From the NCBI GenBank assembly GCA_018780035.1, contig JADMKE010000053.1, positions 1 through 49,877 on the forward strand: a DNA stretch of 49,877 nucleotides. The letters run 5' to 3'. Source of the DNA: Candidatus Sericytochromatia bacterium (GTDB taxonomy: Bacteria > Cyanobacteriota > Sericytochromatia > UBA7694). The position numbers were made by a program, and so were the translations under genes. The notes beneath the pieces are model-generated. The model made no database searches and was not told where the DNA came from. It saw only the letters and a list, made by a program, of their open reading frames with translations. Of this stretch, positions 24,501 to 31,670 are shown piece by piece; position 1 is the stretch's first letter; each line of letters opens with the position of its first letter.

Positions 24501-24854
24501 ATGATTGTCTACACCATCAGAGTATACAAAACGCATGATGGCAAGATTCCTTTTGAGGATTGGCTGAAAAACCTGAAAGATCGCAAAGCTGCCATGGCAA
24601 TAACAAGGCGCTTCGCCAAACAGATTACAGCCGGTTCAATGGGTGATTTCAAATCTGTCCAAGGCAGTAAAGGCATCCTTGAATTCAGGAACCATATGGG
24701 GCCAGGGTATAGGGTGTATTGCTTGATCCATGAGGGAAGCGTTATCATCTTATTGTGTGGCGGTGACAAGTCAACACAAGATCGAGACATCAGAAAGGCC
24801 GAGGAATACCGGGATGACCTCTTTAAACGTGGAATCAACAACGGTCCCATTTAA
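24501..24854 (+). CDS. RelE/HigB-type toxin (killer protein family)
   Basis: 117 aa from MIVYTIRVYKTHDGK. This family of phage-derived RelE/ParE-like toxins begins with a strand and then has IPFEDWLKNLKDRKAAMAITRR, as here, followed by the characteristic GDFKSVQGSKGILEFRNHMGPGYRVYC and ILLCGGDKSTQDRDI. The Arg and Lys residues of the mRNA-cleaving groove (R in GYRVYC, K in DKSTQDRDIRKA) are kept. The toxin gene comes first, as is usual for HigBA. The next gene overlaps it by 41 nt and is the expected antitoxin position. Confidence 0.88.
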   Translation: MIVYTIRVYKTHDGKIPFEDWLKNLKDRKAAMAITRRFAKQITAGSMGDFKSVQGSKGILEFRNHMGPGYRVYCLIHEGSVIILLCGGDKSTQDRDIRKAEEYRDDLFKRGINNGPI

Positions 24855-25320
24855 TGATGTGCTATACCCCATGTTGCAGACGCCACGTGATGCCGCTGAA
24901 TACCTTTTTGATGCCTTCGGAGACACCAAAGACAATCATGCCATTGTAAACGCGCTTAAAGACATCATCCTGGCAAACAGGCAAAAATGGGTTCTCCCAT
25001 TGCTTTCTGTCTATTTTTCGGTTGGTCGCATCAACGCAACCAAGCTGGAAGGAATTATAGATTTCATGGAAGAAACTTTAGAACCCGATGTCCGCTCTTT
25101 TCTGGCCAGCTCCGGAGCCACAAAAGCCTTGCGCTTTTTTGCGTCTGAGTACCGTAAACGCGGCGGCAAAGTTAAATTCAACCTTAATATCAACATCAAT
25201 ACTGATGGCAAGCCCGGCCCTGGAATGCAGGAAGCTCAAAATGCCTTAAAAAACGCCTTTGCAGATAACCAGGCGCAAGCAGCCTTACTGGAAATGCAGA
25301 GCGTTTTAATTGTGGCATAG
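24814..25320 (+). CDS. Putative antitoxin partner without helix-turn-helix
   Basis: 168 aa from MTSLNVESTTVPF, overlapping the toxin gene. The start (TPRDAAEYLFDAFGD then AIVNALKDIILANRQ) resembles the N-terminus of the antidote partners of HigB-type killer proteins. Those normally continue with an XRE helix-turn-helix. Here the remainder is different: helical, with INATKLEGIIDFMEETLEPDVRSF and a basic FASEYRKRGGKVKF, then an Asn/Gly-rich patch and a hydrophobic end. I see no DNA-binding motif. It may be an antitoxin with a replaced C-terminus or an unrelated accessory protein. Confidence 0.55.
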   Translation: MTSLNVESTTVPFNDVLYPMLQTPRDAAEYLFDAFGDTKDNHAIVNALKDIILANRQKWVLPLLSVYFSVGRINATKLEGIIDFMEETLEPDVRSFLASSGATKALRFFASEYRKRGGKVKFNLNININTDGKPGPGMQEAQNALKNAFADNQAQAALLEMQSVLIVA

Positions 25321-25384
25321 CTTCCGACGAATAGGGCATAGTAGGGCTCTCCGCAACCCTTTGGGGGGTATAAATGTGGTTGCA

Positions 25385-25620
25385 TCAGAGCTGAACAAAC
25401 ACAGCTATTATGCGACACAGCACAATGGCCAAAAGAGCTTGTTGCGATGCCTGGTATGCCAAGAAATCTTTTCAGAAACGCGAAATAGTACACTATTTTG
25501 TCAGACCTCATTTCACAACAGGAATCGTGCCTGCTGTGGCATTGGGAATTCTCAATACAGGCTTTTCTATAGAGCAAACATTGGCTCTGAGACGGTTTCT
25601 TTGAACTCTCAGCAATGACA
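25385..25620 (+). pseudogene. Transposase fragment (IS1/IS1595-like zinc-ribbon region)
   Basis: The frame gives NGQKSLLRCLVCQEIFSETRNSTLF. In IS1-like transposases this pattern (QRYRCKxCGKTFSETRxTPLF) marks the N-terminal zinc ribbon. One CXXC pair is kept, but upstream and downstream parts are missing or frameshifted and no terminal inverted repeats were found. It is a relic, not a mobile unit. Confidence 0.4.
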
Positions 25621-25683
25621 ACCAATGCCTTTTCTCCAACTCACTCAGACTTTTTCAATACAATTAGCCCTGTACCAAGAATA

Positions 25684-25692
25684 TGGTATCCT
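25684..25692 (+). promoter_or_regulatory. Extended -10 promoter, amidase
   Basis: TGGTATCCT, 21 nt before the ATG at 25714. The surrounding ATATGGTATC matches the methylase-operon promoter. Confidence 0.4.
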
Positions 25693-25713
25693 CAACCAGA
25701 GGTTTGATCTGGC

Positions 25714-26715
25714 ATGAATGGTTTAAATCACCCGTTTTTACCCCATCGCAGGGCCCTCATCACAGGAGTTGCGCTGGTGCTTGGGGCCTTGATGGGTTGT
25801 GGGCCCAGCAAATTGACTGAGCAGAAGCCCTACAAACCCAGCCGCGCCTTCGGACGCGAAGCAGGCTTTCGGCTGGGGCTACAGGCCCGCTCGGATCTGC
25901 CTTTGAGCTATGCCCCCACATTGGACTGGCTGGCGCAGACCCTCCAAAACCGCCCAATCGAACACAAACCAATTGGGCTCTTTGCCTCTCAGCGAGAATA
26001 CGCCTTTCGCCGCACGGGCGCAAATGTCTATTTTGACTGGCGCTATGGTCTCAAAGAGGCACTCAACCAGGATTTTTCGCCCAGTTTGATTGTCTTACAC
26101 TCCACCGAAGGCGAAGACGAAAGCCATGCCTTTGCGATCTTTAACCGCAACACGCCCCAACAATACCTGGGTGGGGCCTGGACCCATTTTAGTGTCGATG
26201 CCCAAGGCCAGATTTACCAATACAGCCCGCTCGATCGCATCAGCAAAGGCCAGTCGGGCATCGATGACCAAGCCGTGGGGATTGAATTGGTGGGCAATGC
26301 CAGCCTCTGGGACCAACAAGGAGATCAACGCAGTGACAAACACGGCATGCCCACCAGCACAGGCTCGCTGATAACCCGCTGGCAGGCGGGCAACAGGGCC
26401 CAGCTCGAAGCCGCAGCAGATTTGGTGGCAACCCTGCAAAAGCAGTTTGCGATTCCCGCCGAGCGGGTCTATTCCCACGAAGACATTGGCAAAGTGGCGC
26501 TGCGGCGGGGCCCCAGCCCCAGTTTCCCGGATTATAACTTTCTGGCAGGCAGCATTCGCGACAAGGTCTATTTGGCCCTGCTGCCCGATTTGGGGCCGGG
26601 GCGCAAACCGGATGTTTGGTACGGCTTTTTAGAGCCTTACGATCGCAAAGATCCGGGCCGCGACGTCATGCGTGAGATTTACTCTTTGCTCCAGGGCAGT
26701 GGGCCCCAAAACTGA
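25714..26715 (+). CDS. N-acetylmuramoyl-L-alanine amidase lipoprotein (AmiD-like)
   Basis: 333 aa with a basic N-terminus and lipobox GALMGC, so probably lipid-anchored. The Amidase_2 domain is clear: IVLHSTEG (zinc His), WTHFSVDAQGQIYQ (second His), AVGIELVG and SHEDIGKV (third His). These enzymes split the bond between muramic acid and the peptide stem and help recycle the wall. About 100 residues precede the catalytic domain. It ends with 37 nt overlapping the convergent methylase gene. Distinct from the phage-type amidases by its lipoprotein signal. Confidence 0.9.
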   Translation: MNGLNHPFLPHRRALITGVALVLGALMGCGPSKLTEQKPYKPSRAFGREAGFRLGLQARSDLPLSYAPTLDWLAQTLQNRPIEHKPIGLFASQREYAFRRTGANVYFDWRYGLKEALNQDFSPSLIVLHSTEGEDESHAFAIFNRNTPQQYLGGAWTHFSVDAQGQIYQYSPLDRISKGQSGIDDQAVGIELVGNASLWDQQGDQRSDKHGMPTSTGSLITRWQAGNRAQLEAAADLVATLQKQFAIPAERVYSHEDIGKVALRRGPSPSFPDYNFLAGSIRDKVYLALLPDLGPGRKPDVWYGFLEPYDRKDPGRDVMREIYSLLQGSGPQN

Positions 26716-27827
26716 TAATACTGGCAGGGAATCTTGCCATTAAACAATTTGCGGCGTTTGCTGGCCTTGCGGTTGATCCGGGTTTCGAGTTCATGATCGG
26801 CAGTGAGAATAAAATACGACCAGGTATCGGCCTCGTCCATCAGGGCCTTGAGATCGTGGTAGAGCATTTCAACGATCGTGCGCTCGCCAATCCGCTCGCC
26901 ATACGGGGGGTTGATAATCACCACGCCAAATTTCTTGCGCGAGCGAAATTCTCCCAAACTCAGTGTTTGAATGCCTACCTGCTCTTCGACACCGGCATTG
27001 ATCGCGTTTTGCCGCGCTTTTTTGAGCACCTTGCTGTCCATGTCTGAAGCCAAAATCCGGAAGTCGCCGGGCAATTCTTGGGCCTGGGCCTCTGCGCGCA
27101 GGCTTTGCCAAAGCTTTTTGTCGGCATCGGGCCAGGTCTCAGCCGTAAAGCTGCGCTTGAGTCCGGGGGCGCGGTTGAGGCCAATCAGCGCCGCTTCAAT
27201 TGCAATCGTGCCCGAGCCACAACAGGGGTCACTCAGGGTGCGCGAAGGGTCCCAGCGGCTGAGCAGCACCATCGCCGCCGCCAAGGTCTCTTTGAGTGGG
27301 GCATCCCCCGCATCGGAGCGATAACCCCGTTTGTGCAAGCTGGCACCTGTGCAGTCGAGGGTCAAAGTGGCGACATCGTTGAGCATTGAGATTTCAATTT
27401 TATACAGGGCACCGGTTTCGGGCAGGGTTTGGTGTTTGTATTTGCGCTGCATGGCTTTGACCAGGGCTTTTTTGACCAGCGACTGGCAATCGCGCACACT
27501 GAAGAGTTTGGACTTGTGGGAGCGCCCGGTAATGTGCATCACGGCGTCCACAGGCAGCCAGTTTTCCCAAGGCAGGGCACAGGTTTGGTCGAAGAGTTCG
27601 TCAAAGCTCTCGGCTTTAAAATTGGCAATTTCGATCCCGATCCGATCGGCAGTGCGCAGCCAGAGCAAAGCCAAAGCCAGCTCTTTTTCGCCACCGCGAA
27701 AGCGGATTTTGCCGTTTTCGGTGTGAACGTCTTCGATGCCCAATTTGCGCAACTCATCGCTGACCAGGGACTCCAGTCCAAAGGCACAGGCCACCACCAA
27801 CATCTGGTCTTTTTTAAAGAAGGACAT
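26679..27827 (-). CDS. THUMP-domain rRNA guanine-N2 methyltransferase (RlmL/YpsC-like)
   Basis: 382 aa, the length of the methylase half of RlmKL. The N-terminal THUMP region covers about 30-160 (FGLESLVSDELRKLG, ENGKIRFRGG). A Rossmann methylase follows with GYRSDAGDAPLKETLAAAMV, SDPCCGSGTIAIEAA (SAM motif I) and INPPYGER (motif IV). The family methylates 23S rRNA (G2445 in E. coli). The K half that adds m7G is absent, as in YpsC. Last gene of the korA operon. The ATG has GAGG ten bases upstream, inside the previous stop. Confidence 0.9.
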   Translation of the reverse strand: MSFFKKDQMLVVACAFGLESLVSDELRKLGIEDVHTENGKIRFRGGEKELALALLWLRTADRIGIEIANFKAESFDELFDQTCALPWENWLPVDAVMHITGRSHKSKLFSVRDCQSLVKKALVKAMQRKYKHQTLPETGALYKIEISMLNDVATLTLDCTGASLHKRGYRSDAGDAPLKETLAAAMVLLSRWDPSRTLSDPCCGSGTIAIEAALIGLNRAPGLKRSFTAETWPDADKKLWQSLRAEAQAQELPGDFRILASDMDSKVLKKARQNAINAGVEEQVGIQTLSLGEFRSRKKFGVVIINPPYGERIGERTIVEMLYHDLKALMDEADTWSYFILTADHELETRINRKASKRRKLFNGKIPCQYYQFWGPLPWSKE

Positions 27828-27839
27828 CAGAGGATGACC

Positions 27840-28826
27840 TCAGGCGTTGGGCATGTGAACGCGGCGGCGGGTGCTGTCGAGCAATTGCTGAAAGTTTTCA
27901 CGCTGTTGCATGAGCGGGGCAAAGCTAATTTCTTCTTCAAAGCGGGTGCGGGTTTCATTTTCTAATCCTTGAATAATGGCCACAATCTTGTCGTAGCGCG
28001 TTTGCAGTTCGGCATCAAAACGTTCAGCACGGGCCACTTCTTCGGCGGTGGCATGCATGCGCAATTGAATCACGTGGCGGGTCAGCAGCTTAAAGTCCTG
28101 TTTAACCCACTCACTCATTTCGGCCAATTGTTGAGAGATATGTAAGCAGCTCTGGCATTTCTGGCAAAGATTTTCCAAACCCTGCAATTGCAATTCCAAT
28201 TCGGTGATGTCCTTGTGGGGACGCAAAATCTCCAAACGCTGACGAATCGCACGGGTAAAAGCCGTCAGTTCTTGGGTGCGGTGTTTCATTTCCGCCAGGC
28301 CTTCGGGTCGGGTGACCACCTCCGGGGCAGGTTCATGATCGATCAATTGCAATTGGGTATAAAGCAGGGTTTCGGTTTTGGCGTAAAGCTCTTCGGGTTG
28401 GATGTCTTGATCTTCGGGGAGCACTTCTTCGAGGCGCACCCCAGCCACCATACAGAGCTCAGACAGATCAGCAAAGGCATTGGAAACCGCTGAACAGGTC
28501 TGAATCAGGCGATTGAGATCTTCGGCTTCGGGATAACCCGGTGCCAAACGCAACGCCAAGCGCACATATTTGCCTGCCGAGTGATAGTCTTCGAGAATCG
28601 TGAGCAAATACGCCATGCCCAAATAGGGTTCGGGCCGCGAACGGGCATGGTGAATGGCCAGAATAAACTGGTCACAGGACTGTACCAAGCGCTCTTGGCG
28701 CTCAACCCCATCCAACTCCTGGGCCTCCGACAGCGCTTGCATGCCGTCGGCCCAGGCTTTGCCAAAGAGACTGTCCCGGTCAATCGGGCTCAGTTGGCTG
28801 TCGAGGGATTGTAAAAATTGGTCCAC
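27840..28826 (-). CDS. Hypothetical helical/coiled-coil protein
   Basis: 328 aa from the GTG at 28826, placed two bases after the upstream stop; a TTG at 28859 is also in frame. An N-terminal TPR-like part (about 20-110) includes RPEPYLGMAYLLTILEDYHSAGKYVRLALRLAPGYPEAEDL. The second half is long amphipathic helix, likely coiled coil (LQLQGLENLCQKCQSCLHISQQLAEM, AERFDAELQTRYDKIVAII). A cysteine pair CQKC is noted. No signal peptide and no known family. It sits between an SH3/TPR lipoprotein and an rRNA methylase in the korA operon. Function unknown. Confidence 0.7.
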   Translation of the reverse strand: MDQFLQSLDSQLSPIDRDSLFGKAWADGMQALSEAQELDGVERQERLVQSCDQFILAIHHARSRPEPYLGMAYLLTILEDYHSAGKYVRLALRLAPGYPEAEDLNRLIQTCSAVSNAFADLSELCMVAGVRLEEVLPEDQDIQPEELYAKTETLLYTQLQLIDHEPAPEVVTRPEGLAEMKHRTQELTAFTRAIRQRLEILRPHKDITELELQLQGLENLCQKCQSCLHISQQLAEMSEWVKQDFKLLTRHVIQLRMHATAEEVARAERFDAELQTRYDKIVAIIQGLENETRTRFEEEISFAPLMQQRENFQQLLDSTRRRVHMPNA

Positions 28827-28828
28827 TA

Positions 28829-30640
28829 CTAGCGCCCAATAAACTGGGTTGCCACCCAACCAATTTCACCGTTGGCAAGGCGAATTTTGGCCCAGGTTAG
28901 GCCCTGACTTTTGACAAATTTGTCGGAGAGCAGGGTCACGGGTGTGCCTTCGACACCGAGTGCAATAATTTTAGAAGCCGTGCTGGCTTCTTTGCGAATA
29001 TTCACTCTGTCGCCCCGGATATAGCGGCGGCGGCTGGGGGTGGGGGTGGGTTTGGCTGCCGGGCCCGTCTGCGAAGTGGTGCTCAAAAACTGAGACACCA
29101 CCCAACCCTGGGTACCGTTGCTGAGCTGAATCGCCCGCCAGGTATGCACCCCTTGTTTAACCGGCTTTTTGGCCAATAATTTGACTTGGCCTGGGCCAGA
29201 AATCTGACCGACAATTTTGCCATTGGTCGAAGGCAAACTGCGCACGTTGATATCTGTACCACGCACCGCAGCGTAACCGGCTTTGATTGCATTGTTCGGC
29301 TTGGCCGGGGGGGTGGGGGTGTTTTTGACCGCTGGCGGAGCCACCTGACGGGGGCTGCTCAAAAAGGTCGAGGCGACCCAACCCTCTTGGCCATCAGGCA
29401 GACGAATGTGCATCCACTGATAACCATCGGCTTTGACAGGCGCAGGATCGAGCAATTGCACTGTCGTTCCACCCATCGCACGGGTCACAAGGGTGCCGCT
29501 GAGCGAAGGTGAGCGGCGGATATTGACATCATCGGATTTAATTTCGCGGCTCTCACCTGTGCCACTGCTGCTATTGTTATTGCTGGGAGGCGTATTTCGG
29601 GGCTGGGTCGGGGGCGTCACAGGGGGCGTAGCGGTCAAAGAGCTGACCAATAAATTGGCAGCAATCCAACCCACTGTGCCGTCACTGGTTTTGACCTTGC
29701 TCCATTGGTAACCGTCCGACTCATAGGCTTTGTCCATTAAAATTTCGACCTGGGCCCCGCGTTTAAGGCTGCTCAGCGACTCGGCGTAGAGATACGGCGA
29801 TTGGCGCAGATTGACCTGATCGGCGTTGACCAGACGGGTATTGCCAGTCGGGGCCGGGGGGGTGGAGCTGTTATTGCTGTTGCTCGTGGTATTGGACCCT
29901 TGGTTATTGGGGCCAATCGGCTGAACGCCTTTGTCTTGCTCTTGCATGGCTTTGGTCCATTGTTCAACCCGCGATGTGACCATCGAATTGGTGCTGGCAT
30001 TGGGGGCGGTTTGTGCCAAGTCAATTGCCTCTTTGTACTTGCCTTTGTACGCCAAGAGTGAGGCCTGCTGCAAAATTTCGTCGGCCTTTTTGTCTTCTTG
30101 GCGGGAGTCGATCAGGGCCTTCCATTTTTGCGAAGAGTCGTCGATTTCTTTGTCGAGAGGGGTATTGCGGGGGGCCTGGCTGACCAATTGCAGGGCCTTT
30201 TCATACTCTTCGTTCTGGGCAATATTCAAAGCGCTGTAATATTTCAGGCGCGCCTCTTTGTATTGGGCCACAAAGGCATGTTCACGATCGAGACGCAAGA
30301 TGCTCTCATAAGCCACTTTGGCTTCGTCCATGCGGTTGAATTTGACATAGAGTTGGGCCAAGGCAATCTGGGCCTTGAGGTGGTCGGGGTTGAGCTGGGT
30401 GGTCTGAACATAATAGCCCAAGGCTTTTTCTTCTTGACCTTGGCGTTCGAGGGCTTCGGCATAGGCATAAAGTTCTTCGGCATTTTGGGGATCGGGCTCC
30501 TTTGGCAAGGGGGCCTGGGCCTCTTGTTGCGGCGGTTTGCTCTCTTCGGGTTTGGGATCCTGGCTGGCAGCACAGGCCCCCAACATATTAATGCTCAAAG
30601 CCAAGCTAAGTGCCAATAAAGCGCTTTTGTGAAACTGCAT
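28829..30640 (-). CDS. Lipoprotein with TPRs and four SH3b repeats
   Basis: 603 aa. The signal ends with the lipobox LGAC. Residues about 50-230 contain TPR units (ALGYYVQTTQLNPDHLKAQI, QLYVKFNRMDEAKVAYESIL). The rest is four SH3b domains joined by Pro/Thr/Asn linkers. Each begins with (D/Q)(V/I)N(V/L/I)R and ends G(W/T)(V/I)A or GWV plus a hydrophobic pair: QVNLRQSP, DVNIRRSP, DINVRSLP and RVNIRKEA. SH3b repeats bind peptidoglycan or cell-surface peptides. Its position next to metabolic korAB is odd but the spacing (2 nt) implies one transcript. Confidence 0.88.
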   Translation of the reverse strand: MQFHKSALLALSLALSINMLGACAASQDPKPEESKPPQQEAQAPLPKEPDPQNAEELYAYAEALERQGQEEKALGYYVQTTQLNPDHLKAQIALAQLYVKFNRMDEAKVAYESILRLDREHAFVAQYKEARLKYYSALNIAQNEEYEKALQLVSQAPRNTPLDKEIDDSSQKWKALIDSRQEDKKADEILQQASLLAYKGKYKEAIDLAQTAPNASTNSMVTSRVEQWTKAMQEQDKGVQPIGPNNQGSNTTSNSNNSSTPPAPTGNTRLVNADQVNLRQSPYLYAESLSSLKRGAQVEILMDKAYESDGYQWSKVKTSDGTVGWIAANLLVSSLTATPPVTPPTQPRNTPPSNNNSSSGTGESREIKSDDVNIRRSPSLSGTLVTRAMGGTTVQLLDPAPVKADGYQWMHIRLPDGQEGWVASTFLSSPRQVAPPAVKNTPTPPAKPNNAIKAGYAAVRGTDINVRSLPSTNGKIVGQISGPGQVKLLAKKPVKQGVHTWRAIQLSNGTQGWVVSQFLSTTSQTGPAAKPTPTPSRRRYIRGDRVNIRKEASTASKIIALGVEGTPVTLLSDKFVKSQGLTWAKIRLANGEIGWVATQFIGR

Positions 30641-30642
30641 AA

Positions 30643-31656
30643 TTATTCCTTTACTTCCCAGGTGTCGCCGGAGAAGAGCAATTTGCGCAGATCTCCCCCA
30701 CCTTTTTTATTGCGGATATCTTCAATTTGCTGGTGCACTTTCTCGGTAAAACTGGGTGCTTCCACCGAGCGAAAGACCCCCAAGGGGGTGGGAAACTCTG
30801 GCGAACGCATCCGGCTGAGGAAATAGGCCAGGGTGGGTTCCGGGGCCCGTTCGTCGTGAATCAAGAGATCCGCTTCGCTGATGCCATTTTCGCCAAGGGT
30901 GACCACCTCGGGGGTGATCCCATTGAGGCGAATGCCTTTGTCGCGATTGGCACCAAAAATCATCGGTTTGCCATGTTCGAGACGCAATTGCATGTCATCT
31001 TTGCTGGCCCGGTCGGTAATTGCCTTGTGGGCGCCATCATTGAAGATCACGCAGTTTTGCAGAATTTCAACCACCGACATGCCTTTGTGGGCGGCAGCGC
31101 GGGCAAAGATCTCTTGCATGTATTTGGGCTCGGAATCAATGGTGCGGGCAAAGAAGGTCGCTTCGGCCCCAATCGAGAGACTGGCAGCCGAAAAACTGCG
31201 CTCCAGCGAACCAAAGGGCGAAGACTTGGTCACCAGACCCGTGGGGCTGGTGGGTGAGTACTGGCCTTTGGTCAGACCATAAATTTCGTTGTTAAATAAC
31301 AACACGTTTAAATCCACATTGCGGCGAATGGCGTGAATAAAGTGATTCCCACCAATCGAAAGCGAATCACCATCGCCTGTGACAACCCAGACTGAAAGTT
31401 CTGGGTTCACCGTTTTGAGACCCGTGGCAATGGCCGCGGCCCGGCCATGAATGGTATGAAAGCCATAGGTCGACATATAGTAGGGAAAGCGCGAACTGCA
31501 GCCAATTCCCGACACAAAGACGGTTTTCTCTTTGGGAATGCCCAGGGTGGGCATGAGGGACTGCACGGCGTTGAGAATGGCATAATCGCCGCAGCCGGGA
31601 CACCAACGAACCTCTTGATCCGAGGCAAAGTCTTTTTTAGTGAGGGTTTGAGACAT
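30643..31656 (-). CDS. korB: 2-oxoacid:ferredoxin oxidoreductase, beta subunit
   Basis: 337 aa. The TPP-binding subunit: WCPGCGDYAIL near the N-terminus (Cys pair of the cluster or fold), FVSGIGCSSRFPYY, VVTGDGDSLSIGGNHFIH (TPP/Mg motif) and NNEIYGLTKGQYSPTSPTG. With the alpha subunit it converts 2-oxoglutarate, or a related 2-oxoacid, and CoA to acyl-CoA, CO2 and reduced ferredoxin. It starts 14 nt after korA. The two-subunit form, with the gamma domain fused to alpha, is typical of aerobes and actinobacteria-like KorAB. Confidence 0.93.
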   Translation of the reverse strand: MSQTLTKKDFASDQEVRWCPGCGDYAILNAVQSLMPTLGIPKEKTVFVSGIGCSSRFPYYMSTYGFHTIHGRAAAIATGLKTVNPELSVWVVTGDGDSLSIGGNHFIHAIRRNVDLNVLLFNNEIYGLTKGQYSPTSPTGLVTKSSPFGSLERSFSAASLSIGAEATFFARTIDSEPKYMQEIFARAAAHKGMSVVEILQNCVIFNDGAHKAITDRASKDDMQLRLEHGKPMIFGANRDKGIRLNGITPEVVTLGENGISEADLLIHDERAPEPTLAYFLSRMRSPEFPTPLGVFRSVEAPSFTEKVHQQIEDIRNKKGGGDLRKLLFSGDTWEVKE

Positions 31657-31670
31657 TTCCGGTTTTCTCC

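Larger units (their letters stand above)
25321..25713. other. Gap holding a decayed transposase
   Basis: 393 nt without an intact gene. It contains the zinc-ribbon part of a transposase (next entry), an unrelated 64-codon frame at 25410-25604 and, at its right end, the promoter of the amidase gene. Confidence 0.45.

Noticed and set aside
25236..25625. Minus-strand frame of 129 codons across the transposase relic
   Set aside because: Cys/Ser-rich with no motif; the plus frame shows the FSETRN zinc-ribbon signature instead.
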